Source: an uncultured Azospirillum sp. (GTDB lineage Bacteria; Pseudomonadota; Alphaproteobacteria; Azospirillales; Azospirillaceae). From it: a stretch of 64,000 nucleotides of DNA. Where the stretch lies: positions 1 through 64,000 of the forward strand of contig NZ_CAMLJP010000011.1 of the NCBI RefSeq assembly GCF_946480385.1. The letters run 5' to 3'. The translations under genes and the position numbers were made by a program. Shown in pieces: positions 20,706-29,824 of the stretch; within the stretch, counting starts at the first letter, position 1, and every line of letters begins with the position of its first letter. The notes under the pieces were generated by a model. The model worked only from the letters and a program-made list of their open reading frames with translations. It was not told where the DNA came from and did no database searches.

Positions 20706-21662
20706 CTACGATCGGCGGTTGACGGCGAACAGGGCGACGGCGGCCAGCGTCAGCCCGGCCATGGTGGCGAGCCCGGTACCCAGCGCCGGCGCCACCCGGT
20801 TGGAGGCCCGGGTGGGTGCGGAGGGCAGGCCGTAGGTTTCCGGCCGATCGGTCAGCAGGAAGAAGGCGTTCAGATGCCCGAGATCGCCGGTCGCGCCCGG
20901 TTCGCCAGGTGCGCCGTAGAGATAAGCGTCGGTGGCGCCGCGCTCATGCAGGCTCTCCACCCGCTCCCTCGCCCGCTCCACCAGATCGGGCAGTTCGCCG
21001 AACTGGATGCTATCGGTCGGACAGGATTTGGCGCAGGCCGGCTCCAGCCCGCCCTTCAGCCGATCGTAGCACAGCGTGCATTTGTGCGCCTTGCCGTCGG
21101 CGACGTTCAGGTCGACCACGCCGAACGGACAGGCCGGCACGCAATAGCCGCAGCCGTTGCAGATGTCCTGCTGGACGACGACGGTGTCGAACTCCGTCCG
21201 GAACAGCGAGCCGGTCGGGCAGGCCTCCAGGCAGGGAGCGTTGTGACAGTGCTTGCACACGTCGCTCATCATCAGCCAGTTGCTCTGGAAGGGCGGCATG
21301 CCGGTGGTGTTCCGCTCTCCGCAGCCCCCGCCACCGTCATCCAGGTCGCCGCCGATCTTCTCGACGAAGGCGACATGGCGCCAGGTGCTGGCCGACAGCC
21401 CGCCGGTGTTGTCGTAACTGGTGCCCTTCAGTCCGACATCGTCGGCCGGCAGGGCATTCCACTCCTTGCACGCTACCTCGCAGGCCTTGCAGCCGATGCA
21501 CAAGGTGGTGTCGGTGAAGAAGCCGTAGCTTCGGCCCGGAACGATGGTTACCCCGGCGGTCAGCTCCGATTCATCCGGGATCATCCCCGGCAGGATCGGT
21601 TCGGCATAGTCGAGTGCCCGTTTCGGCACCGCGCGCGCGGGTGCGTCCTTCACTGCCCCCAT
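20706..21662 (-). CDS. fdnH: Formate dehydrogenase Fe-S (beta) subunit
   Basis: A 318-residue ferredoxin-like electron-transfer subunit. The ATG at 21662 lies behind GGAGGGGG. Four cysteine sets for [4Fe-4S] clusters are visible: CIGCKACEVAC (C55-C65), CKHCHNAPCLEAC, CNGCGYCVPAC and CTLCYDRLK...CAKSC. A single hydrophobic helix close to the C-terminus (GTGLATMAGLTLAAVALFAV) matches the anchor of FdnH-type subunits. It links the selenocysteine catalytic subunit to the NrfD-like quinone-reactive protein. Confidence 0.92.
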   Translation of the reverse strand: MGAVKDAPARAVPKRALDYAEPILPGMIPDESELTAGVTIVPGRSYGFFTDTTLCIGCKACEVACKEWNALPADDVGLKGTSYDNTGGLSASTWRHVAFVEKIGGDLDDGGGGCGERNTTGMPPFQSNWLMMSDVCKHCHNAPCLEACPTGSLFRTEFDTVVVQQDICNGCGYCVPACPFGVVDLNVADGKAHKCTLCYDRLKGGLEPACAKSCPTDSIQFGELPDLVERARERVESLHERGATDAYLYGAPGEPGATGDLGHLNAFFLLTDRPETYGLPSAPTRASNRVAPALGTGLATMAGLTLAAVALFAVNRRS

Positions 21663-21664
21663 CG

Positions 21665-24600
21665 TCAATCCCCCTCCTGCCGGTCGTCCCGCATGCGTCC
21701 CCGCGGCTCATCGGGAGCAAGACGGCCCGGACGCAAACCGCAGGTCAGCGCCTTGTTCTCATGCATGCCGGTGTTGGGATCACCGATGGCCGCGGTCAGC
21801 ACATTGGCGATGTCGCCGGTGGCGAAGCCCTTCCAGCCGAAATGCCAGGGCATCCCGATCTGGTAGATCCGCCGGCCGTCGATCACGAAGGGACGCAGCC
21901 GTTCGGTCACCATCGCCTTGGTCTCGATCTGGCCGCGCGGGGTGGACAGAACCACCCAATCCAGCGTCCGAATGCCCAGTTCGGCCGCCAGTTCCGGCGG
22001 AATTTCGCAGAATCCCTCCGGCTGCAGTTCGGCGGTGGAGGCGACCGAGCGGGTCGGCGTGCCGCCCGAGTGATGCTCCGTCAGGCGGTAGGTGGTCAGC
22101 GCATAGGGATAGCGCGGGTCGCCCAGCGAATGGATCGGGTTGTCGGGCCGGTCCCAGATCTTGGCGGTCGGGTTCTGCTGCTGGGCGTAGAGCGGGTTCT
22201 TCACCGGCGATTCCACCGGTTCGTAATGGGTCGGCAGCGGTCCGTCCTTCAACCCCGACGGTACGAACAGCGCGCCTCGGCCATCCGCGATCATGATGAA
22301 GGGATCGGTGCCGCACAGCGCGTCCATTCCCGACGGCTCCGTCGACCAGTCCGGCGAATAGTCGGGCCGCTTACTCTTGGAGAAGTCCACCTTGTCGGTG
22401 CCGTCCCACTCGCCCTTCTCCTCGTCCCACCAGACCAGCTTCTTACGTTCCGACCAGGGCTTGCCGGACGGATCGGCGGCGGCGCGGTTGACCAGGGTCC
22501 GTCGGTTCGACGGCCAGGCGAAGGCCCAGTTCAGATGCGTGCCCGGACCGTCCGGACCATCGGCCTTGCGCGACCGGGCATGGTTGAAGTCGTTCTTCGG
22601 GAACACGCCGGTGTAGATCCAGCAGCCGCAAGCGGTCGATCCGTCGTCCTTCAGCTCCTTGAAGTCGGGGAGTTGCTGTCGCTGTGCCGGGTCGGGCGAC
22701 CATGTGTAGCCGTTGATCTCCTTCAGCACGGCTTCGGCGTCCGGCTCCCCCTTCTCGTCGGCCTCGGGATAGTCCCAGGTCAGATAGCGGATGGCCTGGT
22801 CCTTCACCGCGGCGCTGTTGGAGTACAGATCCTTCAGTCGGCGGCCGAGCTGGTAGATGAACCACAGGTCGGATCGGCTGTCGCCGGGGCCGTCCACCAC
22901 CTTGTCATGCCATTGGATCAGGCGATGGGTGTTGGTGAAGGTCCCGGCCTTCTCGCCGGCCAGCGAGGTCGGCAGCAAGAACACTTCCGTCCCGATGTCC
23001 TGCGGTGCCAGTTCGCCGCTACGCACCGCATGCCCTTCATACCAGAAGGAAGCGCTTTCGGTTTCCGTGAAGTCGGTGATGACCAGCCAGTCCAGCTTGC
23101 CCAATGCGCTCTGCACCAGCCGGGCGTTGCTGCCGCCGACCGCCGGGTTCTGCCCCATCAGGAACATGCCCTTGATAAGGCCGTCCTGCATGGCGAGCGT
23201 CATCGGCAGCTGGGAATGGTCGCCGAGAATCTTGGGCAGATTCTCGAAACACCAGCCATTCTCCTTCATCGCCGCCTCGCCGTACCAGGCGCGCAGCAGG
23301 CTGACGATGTATTTGGGGAAGTTGTGCCACCAGCCGGTCGGCGTCGCTTCATGGTCGATGTAGTCCTGCAGCGTGCCGTGCGGCTTGTGGGCATGCGGCT
23401 GTGGCATGTATCCCGGCAGCATGTTGTACAGCGTCGGGATGTCGGTTGATCCCTGGATGCTGGAATGGCCGCGCAGAGCCAGGATGCCGCCACCCGGCCT
23501 GCCGACATTGCCCAGCAACAGCTGGATGATCGCGGCGGCCCGGATGATCTGGACACCCGTCGAATGGTGGGTCCAGCCGACGGCGTAGCAGATCGCCCCG
23601 GTGCGCTCCGGCCCGGAGGCGCGGCAGAAGCCGTCCGCCACCGCCAGGAAGGTCTCCTTCGGGCAGCCGGTCACGCGCTCCACCATCTCCGGCGTGTAGG
23701 CGGAGAAGTGGCGTTTCAGGATCTGGTAGACGCAGCGGGGATCCTGCAGAGTCTCGTCCTTCGGCGTCGGACCCTGCTTCATGCGCTTCGTCATGTCGGA
23801 GAAGGATTCCGTCGTGTTGACGAAATGCTCCGCCAGCGAGGAGGGTACGAACTCTCCCTTGTATTGCCAGCTCTCGTACTCGTAAGACTTCTTCTTATCG
23901 CTCCAGCCGGAGAACTTGCCGTCGTTCTGGCTGGCGTCCAGGAAATCGTCCTCAATGATGGTGGAGATGTTGGTGTAGTTCAGGGCGTATTCCTTGAACC
24001 ACAGGTCGTTCTCCAGGATATGGCGGATGATGCCGCCCAGGAACGCGATGTCGGTCCCGGCACGCACCGGGGCATAGGTGTCGACCAGCGCCGAGGTCCG
24101 GGTGAAACGGGGATCCGCATGGAACAGCGCGGCCCCCTTCTCCTTCGCCTGCAGGGCGAAGCGGAAGGCGATCGGGTGGTTTTCCGCCATGTTCGACCCC
24201 ATCACCAGGATGGCGTCGGAATTGGCGAGATCCCACTGGGGCATGGTGGCCGCCCCACGGCCGAAGGAGGCGCCCAAACTGGGCACCGAGGAGGAGTGTC
24301 AGACTCTTGCCTGGTTTTCGACCCAGACCATCCCCAACCCGCCGGAAAACAGCTTCTTGATGAGGTAGTTTTCCTCATTGTCCAGCGTCGCCCCACCCAG
24401 CGAGGCGATGCCCAGCGTGTGGTTGACGGTGGTGCCGTCGGGGAGCTTTTCGACGAAAGTCTCGTCTCGGGTTTGCTTGGTCAGCTGCGCGATGCGGTCC
24501 ATTGCCCAGTCGAGCGGCCGCTCCTCCCACCGGTCGGAATGGGGTGCGCGGTAGAGCACCGAACTCATCCGCAGCTCGCTGGTCAGCCAGCCGAAGGTCG

Positions 24601-24931
24601 CCGCGCCCTTCGGGCAGAGCGTGCCCTGATTGATCGGGCTGCGTGGATCGCCCTCCACATGGATGACCCGGCCCTCCTTGGCGTAAATCAGTTGGGCGCA
24701 GCCGACGGCGCAGTAAGGGCAGATGTTGGTGCCGACGGTGTCCGCCTCTTCCAGACGCGGGCGCAGAGTATCAGACATCCGGCTTTTGGCCGCATCGGAG
24801 AAGGGGCTTTCCCCACGCAACTGACGCGGCAACGACCATTCGGCCAGGAAATCGCGGACGCGGTCGGCGATCGTGCGGCGCAGGACAGGCTTGTTCGGTC
24901 CCGGCTGGCGGCTCGGCTGGCGCGGCTTCAT
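21665..24931 (-). CDS. fdnG: Selenocysteine-containing formate dehydrogenase catalytic subunit
   Basis: A 1088-residue molybdenum/tungsten bis-MGD enzyme read through an in-frame TGA at 24301-24299. The two open segments join at ENQARV-Sec-HSSSVPSL, the exact active-site context of formate dehydrogenase N/O, giving Sec211. The [4Fe-4S] motif is C71, C74, C78 and C106. Family segments after the TGA include GRGAATMPQWDLANSDAILV and MGSNMAENHP. No twin-arginine signal peptide is seen; the N-terminus (MKPRQPSRQPGPNKPVLRRT) is basic without a hydrophobic core, so the enzyme should stay in the cytoplasm. Annotation as two separate ORFs or as a pseudogene would be wrong. Confidence 0.95.
24269..24301 (-). 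promoter_or_regulatory. Selenocysteine UGA codon with SECIS-like hairpin in fdnG
   Basis: In the mRNA, the UGA (24301-24299) is followed after exactly 11 bases by GGTGCCCAGTTTGGGCGCC (24287-24269). This folds as an 8-bp stem with one G-U pair and a GUU loop. Bacterial SECIS elements recognised by SelB lie at this distance and have a G/U-rich apical loop. The E. coli fdhF element has the same 11-base spacing. selA, selB and selC must be elsewhere in the genome. Confidence 0.85.
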
Positions 24932-25173
24932 CGGCGGCTCTCCCCTGCGGCTTCGGCGGCATAGCGGATGTCGTGGACCACGGCGGCGATCAGGTCGGGC
25001 GGTTCGTCATAGGTGACGGTGACCCGCGCCCGGGAGCCGACCAGCGCCGGCAAGTCCTGCGGCTCGATCGGTGCGCTGTGCGCGAGCATGAACAGCTTCG
25101 CGATTCCCTGGTCGCTGACCAGTTGGAAGCGGCCTTCCTGTGCCAGGGTGATGATTCCGTCGACCGTTCGCAT
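24928..25173 (-). CDS. Small conserved protein upstream of fdnG
   Basis: An 81-residue protein whose stop overlaps the fdnG start as ATGA. Several starts are in frame; the ATG at 25173 gives MRTVDGIITLAQEGRFQLVS, which looks like a beta-barrel start, and a GTG at 25203 is an alternative. The segment LFMLAHSAPIEPQDLPAL and a strand rich in V/T (ARVTVTYDEPPDL) suggest a small OB- or SH3-like fold. I recall similar short ORFs ahead of fdnG in other proteobacteria, but no function is known to me. Tight coupling suggests a role in enzyme production. Confidence 0.6.
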   Translation of the reverse strand: MRTVDGIITLAQEGRFQLVSDQGIAKLFMLAHSAPIEPQDLPALVGSRARVTVTYDEPPDLIAAVVHDIRYAAEAAGESRR

Positions 25174-25277
25174 CCGCGTCGCCGTCGCATGGCTTTCGTT
25201 GACGGAATAACTCGCCAGCCGCGGATTGGTTCGCCACCGGTCTCGAATTTTTTCGGCGAGCCGGCCCCGAGGGGGGG

Positions 25278-26045
25278 TCAGGCCTGAACGATCCGCACTC
25301 CGGCGGCAGACAGCCGCTCCGCCCGCACAGCGTCGAGACTGCGGTCGCAGCACAGGACGTCGAAGCCGCTGAGCTTGGCGAAGAAGGCCGGCTTGACCTG
25401 ATCGAACTTGCTGCCGTCGATCACCAGCGCCTTGGTCACGGCGTTGGCGATGGCAGTCTGCTTGATCTCGACCTCATGGAAGTTAGAGCAGCTGATCCCC
25501 AGGGACTCGTGCACCCCGCCGGCCGAGATGAAGGCGGTGTTGATGCCGATGCCGCGCAACATCTCCAGCGACTCCGGACTGGAAAAGGAGGCGGAGGAGG
25601 CGTGATAGAGTCCGCCCAGCATGACCACGCGCACGCCCGGCTTCTTGCAAACGATCTCTGCAATGTTCATCGCGTAGCAGACCACGGTGATCTGGCTGTC
25701 GGCCGGGATGCGGCTGGCCAGATGGGTGGTGGTGGTGCCGCAGTCGATGAACACCGTCTCGCCCGGCTTCAGCAGGGTTGCCGCCGCTTCGCAGGCCGCC
25801 CGCTTCATCTCGATATGGGCGTCCCGCTCGCGGTCCAGGATGTAGCCCATGCCACCGGTGCTCTCCAGTCCGCCAGCGATGTAGCCGCCCAGATAGGCGA
25901 ACCGGCCGCCGCAGGACGCGATGTCACGTCGCACCGTCATTTCGGAAACGCCCAGCAGTTGGGCCGCATCTTTAAGCCGGAGATAGCCGCCGGCATCCAG
26001 CGCGGATTGCAACCGGTTCAGACGCTCGGCCCTTCTCATCGACAT
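25278..26045 (-). CDS. deoR: DeoR-family transcriptional repressor
   Basis: A 255-residue regulator closely resembling E. coli DeoR along its full length. The N-terminal HTH is LKDAAQLLGVSEMTVRRDIA (about residues 24-43). The C-terminal sugar-phosphate domain holds FIDCGTTTTHLASRI, MLGGLYHASSASF, AFISAGGVHESLG and KALVIDGSKFDQVKPAF. DeoR is released from DNA by deoxyribose-5-phosphate. It is divergent from deoC with a DeoR-like operator in the gap, which supports the specific assignment over other DeoR-family members. The ATG at 26045 is used; upstream in-frame starts add residues unlike the family. Confidence 0.88.
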   Translation of the reverse strand: MSMRRAERLNRLQSALDAGGYLRLKDAAQLLGVSEMTVRRDIASCGGRFAYLGGYIAGGLESTGGMGYILDRERDAHIEMKRAACEAAATLLKPGETVFIDCGTTTTHLASRIPADSQITVVCYAMNIAEIVCKKPGVRVVMLGGLYHASSASFSSPESLEMLRGIGINTAFISAGGVHESLGISCSNFHEVEIKQTAIANAVTKALVIDGSKFDQVKPAFFAKLSGFDVLCCDRSLDAVRAERLSAAGVRIVQA

Positions 26046-26175
26046 GTCCGCATCCCGCACCGTTTCCGCCCATCCTGCGCGCGGCCGCACCATACAATCC
26101 AGACGGGTTAATCCCAATGGCGCAAACCAATAATCGGGATGGCCGTGGCCAGGATCACAAGGGCATGCATTGATC

Positions 26176-26233
26176 TTGACACAGTGCGCGACCACGTGAA
26201 ACTATCCTTTCAGAAAATGTTAGGATGTTAACA
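26176..26233 (+). promoter_or_regulatory. deoC promoter with DeoR-type operator
   Basis: A perfect -35 hexamer TTGACA lies at 26176-26181, with a weak AT-rich -10 (AACTAT) about 18 bases on. TGTTAGGATGTTAACA at 26218-26233 follows directly. It matches 13 of 16 bases of the E. coli DeoR operator palindrome as I recall it (TGTTAGAATTCTAACA). The operator would overlap the transcription start and sits 86 bases before deoC, a standard position for repression. Confidence 0.75.
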
Positions 26234-26319
26234 TCGCGACGACCTCCGAAGCGGTGTCGGCAATCCGGCGACAAGGTGGAAAGGCCCCAAGAGACAAGGG
26301 GCTCCCCGGGAGGACCAAG

Positions 26320-26991
26320 ATGCCAATGCCCAGCGTTCCGACCGATCCGGCCGGTCTGGCTCCGTTCATCGACCACACCATTTTGCGCCCGGATGCGCAG
26401 CCGGCGGATGTCGAGCGGCTGTGCGACGAAGCGCGCGCGCACGCCTTCAAGGCGGTCTGCGTCAATCCCGTCTTCATTCCGCTGGTGAGCGAACGGCTGG
26501 CCGGATCGCCGGTTGCGCCCTGCGCCGTCATCTGCTTTCCCTTCGGCGCCGATCCAACGGCGATCAAGGCGGACGAGGCGGAGTGGGTGGTGCGCCACGG
26601 CGCCCGCGAGGTCGACATGGTGATCCCCATCGGCCTGCTGAAAGCCGGACGGACGGCGGAGGTCCGCGACGACATCGCCGCGGTCAAACGGGCCTGCGGC
26701 GACGCCCTGCTGAAGGTCATCATCGAGACCTGCCTGCTCAGCGATGAGGAGAAGGTGCTGGCCTGCCGCCTGTCGCAGGAGACCGGTGCCGATTTCGTCA
26801 AGACCTCCACCGGTTTCGCCGGCGGCGGCGCCACCGTCGAGGATGTGGCGCTGATGCGCCGGACCGTCGGCGACGGCATGGGCGTCAAGGCGTCGGGCGG
26901 CGTGCGGACCACCGAGGATGCCCGCCGCATGATCGCGGCGGGCGCATCGCGCATCGGCGCCAGCGCCAGCGTGACCATCGTCGGCGGCTGA
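26320..26991 (+). CDS. deoC: Deoxyribose-phosphate aldolase
   Basis: A 223-residue class I aldolase that splits 2-deoxyribose-5-phosphate into glyceraldehyde-3-phosphate and acetaldehyde. The ATG at 26320 follows GGGAGGACC. Key residues are the aspartate in REVDMVIP, the Schiff-base lysine in [10 protein letters not shown], and the second lysine in [22 protein letters not shown] near the N-terminus is typical. It is the first gene of a long plus-strand locus and is divergent from deoR. Confidence 0.96.
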   Translation: MPMPSVPTDPAGLAPFIDHTILRPDAQPADVERLCDEARAHAFKAVCVNPVFIPLVSERLAGSPVAPCAVICFPFGADPTAIKADEAEWVVRHGAREVDMVIPIGLLKAGRTAEVRDDIAAVKRACGDALLKVIIETCLLSDEEKVLACRLSQETGADFVKTSTGFAGGGATVEDVALMRRTVGDGMGVKASGGVRTTEDARRMIAAGASRIGASASVTIVGG

Positions 26992-27177
26992 CCCCGCCGG
27001 CGGCGCACACGCCGCACAACGTACCGGTCGGGCGGGAGTTCCGTCCGCCCCACCCGGCACGGCATCACGAAAAACGGAACGCGGAAGGGGTGGCAAACAC
27101 CCCGGCGCCGACGGTGGGTTGCGGAGTCCCGCCTCCGCCGCGCTGCGCGAATCGCCTCTCATGGGAGTCACGCCAAC

Positions 27178-28224
27178 ATGAAGAAGTTGCTGTCTTCGCT
27201 CATCGTCGCCGCATCGCTGGTCGCCGGACCGGCGATGGCTGCCGATCCGGTCCCGACTCCGGATGCCGTCAAGACGCTGAAGTCCGACGTCACCAAGAAG
27301 AAATACACCATCGCCACCGTGGTGAAGGTCGACGGCATCGCCTGGTTCGATCGCATGCGCGAAGGCGTGAAGCAGTTCGCCGCCGACACCGGACATGACA
27401 CCTGGATGGTCGGGCCGAGCCAGGCCGACGCCGCGGCGCAGGTCCAGCTGGTCGAGAACCTGATCGCCCAGGGCGTGGACGCCATCACCATCGTCCCCTT
27501 CTCCGTCGAGGCGGTGGAACCGGTGCTGAAGAAGGCGCGCGACCGCGGCATCGTGGTGATCGCCCATGAGGCGTCGAACATCCAGAACGCCGACTATGTG
27601 CTGGAAGCGTTCGACAACTTCGCCTACGGCGCCAAGCTGATGGAAGTGCTGGGCAAGGCGATGGGCGGCGAGGGCAAATATGTCTGCACGGTCGGCAGCC
27701 TGACGTCGAAGTCGCAGAACGAGTGGATCGACGGCGCCATCGCCTATCAGAAGGAACATTTCCCGAAGATGCAGCTGGCGACCAACCGTCTGGAGACCTA
27801 TGACGACGCCAACACCGACTACAACAAGCTGAAGGAAGTCCTGACCACCTATCCGGACCTGAAGGGCATCATTGGCGGTCCGATGCCGACCTCGGCCGGC
27901 GCCGGCCGTCTGATCGCCGAGCGCGGGCTGAAGGGCAAGCTGTCCTTCTCCGGCACGGGTCTGGTGTCGGTGGCCGGCCAATATCTGGCCCAGGGCGACA
28001 TCCAGTACATCCAGTTCTGGGATCCGGCCGTCGCCGGCTATGCCATGAACATGCTGGCGGTGATGGCGCTGGACGGCAAGAAGGACCAGATCAAGGCCGG
28101 CCTGAACCTCGGCCTGCCCGGCTACACCGACCTGACGACCCCGAAGGGCGCGAAGCCGAACCTTCTCTACGGCCAAGGCTGGGTCGGCGTCACCAAGGAA
28201 AACATGGACGACTACAACTTCTGA
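27178..28224 (+). CDS. Ribose-type ABC transporter substrate-binding protein
   Basis: A 348-residue periplasmic protein with a Sec signal (MKKLLSSLIVAASLVAGPAMA-A). It has the Peripla_BP_4 fold of RbsB/LsrB/RhaS proteins: IATVVKVDGIAWFDRMREGVKQF, VENLIAQGVDAITIVPFSVEAV, a VVIAHEAS segment, and YIQFWDPAVAGYAMNML. The nearest families bind ribose, rhamnose or AI-2; with deoR/deoC and pentose kinases here, a deoxy- or pentose sugar is the likely ligand. It is 186 bases after deoC and followed by a strong hairpin before the ATPase gene. Confidence 0.9.
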   Translation: MKKLLSSLIVAASLVAGPAMAADPVPTPDAVKTLKSDVTKKKYTIATVVKVDGIAWFDRMREGVKQFAADTGHDTWMVGPSQADAAAQVQLVENLIAQGVDAITIVPFSVEAVEPVLKKARDRGIVVIAHEASNIQNADYVLEAFDNFAYGAKLMEVLGKAMGGEGKYVCTVGSLTSKSQNEWIDGAIAYQKEHFPKMQLATNRLETYDDANTDYNKLKEVLTTYPDLKGIIGGPMPTSAGAGRLIAERGLKGKLSFSGTGLVSVAGQYLAQGDIQYIQFWDPAVAGYAMNMLAVMALDGKKDQIKAGLNLGLPGYTDLTTPKGAKPNLLYGQGWVGVTKENMDDYNF

Positions 28225-28237
28225 TGTCCCCAGGGGC

Positions 28238-28273
28238 GGGCGCCGATGGCCGGTAACGGCAGTCGGCGCCCGC
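28238..28273 (+). promoter_or_regulatory. Intercistronic hairpin after the binding-protein gene
   Basis: CGGGCGCCGA (28238-28247) and TCGGCGCCCG (28264-28273) form a perfect 10-bp stem with a 16-base loop, 13 bases after the binding-protein stop. No T-run follows, so it is not a complete terminator. Such stems often protect the upstream message and raise binding-protein output over the membrane components. Confidence 0.6.
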
Positions 28274-28309
28274 GTCTTCATCCTTTCCTCGAACCGCCGG
28301 GCGGAAGAC

Positions 28310-29812
28310 ATGTCAGACGGTTTCATCGAACTCCGGAACATCCGGAAGGTGTTTTCCGGCGTCGTCGCTCTGGACGCCATGTCGCTGGTCATCAGGCCGG
28401 GCGAAATCCATTGCCTTGCCGGAGAGAACGGGTCGGGCAAATCCACCGTCATCAAGATCATGTCCGGCGTCTACCAGCCGGACGGCGGTGAATTCCTGAT
28501 CGACGGCAAGCCGGTGACGGGCATGACGCCGATCGACGCCATCGCCCGCGGCGTCCAGGTCATCTACCAGGACTTCTCGCTGTTCGGGAATTTGACGGTC
28601 GCCGAGAATCTGGCGATGAACGTCCATCTGGGCGAGAAGCGGCGCCTGATGAACTGGCGGCGCACCCGCGCCATCGCCCGCGAGGCGGTCGACCGGCTGG
28701 GCGTCGAGCTGGACCTGGATGCGGAGGTCGCCTCGCTGCCCACCGCCGGCAAGCAGCTGGTCGCCATCGCCCGCGCGCTGATGTCCGACGCCCGCCTGAT
28801 CATCATGGACGAACCGACCACGGCCTTGACCCGCAAGGAGGTCGAGACGCTGTTCCGCATCGTCCGCGACATCCAGGCACGCGGCATCGCCATCCTGTTC
28901 GTCAGCCATAAGATGCGCGAGATGCTGGAAATCAGCGAGCGCATCACCGTCATCCGCAACGGCCGCAAGGTGGCGGACGGGCCGACCGGCGACTTCGACG
29001 AGGCGCTGATCACCCGCCACATGACAGGCGGCGATATCCTCAATGAACCTTATGTCTGGACTCCGCCCGCCGGCACGCAGGTGCCGCCACGGCTGGAAAT
29101 CCGCGACCTGACCGTCCCCGGCAAATGCGAAGGGCTGAACCTCGCCATCCGGCCGGGTGAGATCGTCGGGCTGTCGGGCCTGCTGGGGTCCGGGCGCACC
29201 GAACTGGCGCTGGCGCTGTTCGGCATGGTCCCGAACCACCGTGGCGAGATCCTGATCGACGGGAAGCCGGCGCGGCTGCGCACGACCCAGGAAGCCATCG
29301 CCGCCGGCATCGCCTATGTGCCGGAAGACCGGCTGACCGAAGGTCTGTTCCTGCCGCAGAGCATCAAGCGCAACATGCTCGCCACCTCCTACGAACGGCT
29401 GGCACCAAAGCTGGTGATCGACCGCGACCGGGCGGAGGAGATGACGCAGGGCATGGTGCATGCCATGCAGATCGCCACCCCCACCGCCGAGAAGCCGGTG
29501 ATGCAGCTGTCGGGCGGCAACCAGCAGCGCGTGGTTCTGGCCCGCTGGCTGCTGACCGACGCCCGCGTCCTGATCCTCAATGGCCCGACTGTGGGCGTCG
29601 ATGTCGGATCGAAGGCGGAAATCCACGCCAAGATCCGGGAGCTGGCGCAGCATCACGGCCTCGCCGTCCTGATGATCTCCGACGACGTGCTGGAGCTGGT
29701 GCAGAACTGCAACCGCATCGTGCTGATGCATCGCGGGCGCTTCATCGACGATCTGCCCGCCGCCGACGTCACCGAAGAGACGGTCAGCGACCGGCTCAAG
29801 ACCTTTACCTGA
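28310..29812 (+). CDS. Ribose-type ABC transporter ATP-binding protein (double domain)
   Basis: A 500-residue ATPase with two ABC domains, as in RbsA. The first Walker A is GENGSGKSTVIKI near residue 43, with Walker B at LIIMDEPTTALT. The second domain carries a degenerate P-loop (GLLGSGRTELALAL) and an intact LSGGNQQRVVLARWL signature. A degenerate second Walker A is normal in this family. It energises import by the two permeases that follow at 12-base spacing. Confidence 0.93.
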   Translation: MSDGFIELRNIRKVFSGVVALDAMSLVIRPGEIHCLAGENGSGKSTVIKIMSGVYQPDGGEFLIDGKPVTGMTPIDAIARGVQVIYQDFSLFGNLTVAENLAMNVHLGEKRRLMNWRRTRAIAREAVDRLGVELDLDAEVASLPTAGKQLVAIARALMSDARLIIMDEPTTALTRKEVETLFRIVRDIQARGIAILFVSHKMREMLEISERITVIRNGRKVADGPTGDFDEALITRHMTGGDILNEPYVWTPPAGTQVPPRLEIRDLTVPGKCEGLNLAIRPGEIVGLSGLLGSGRTELALALFGMVPNHRGEILIDGKPARLRTTQEAIAAGIAYVPEDRLTEGLFLPQSIKRNMLATSYERLAPKLVIDRDRAEEMTQGMVHAMQIATPTAEKPVMQLSGGNQQRVVLARWLLTDARVLILNGPTVGVDVGSKAEIHAKIRELAQHHGLAVLMISDDVLELVQNCNRIVLMHRGRFIDDLPAADVTEETVSDRLKTFT

Positions 29813-29824
29813 GGGGAGGAACCG

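Noticed and set aside
24299..24301. Nonsense mutation or frameshift in fdnG
   Set aside because: The codon is exactly at the selenocysteine position, both flanks are conserved in one frame, and a SECIS-like hairpin follows at 11 bases.
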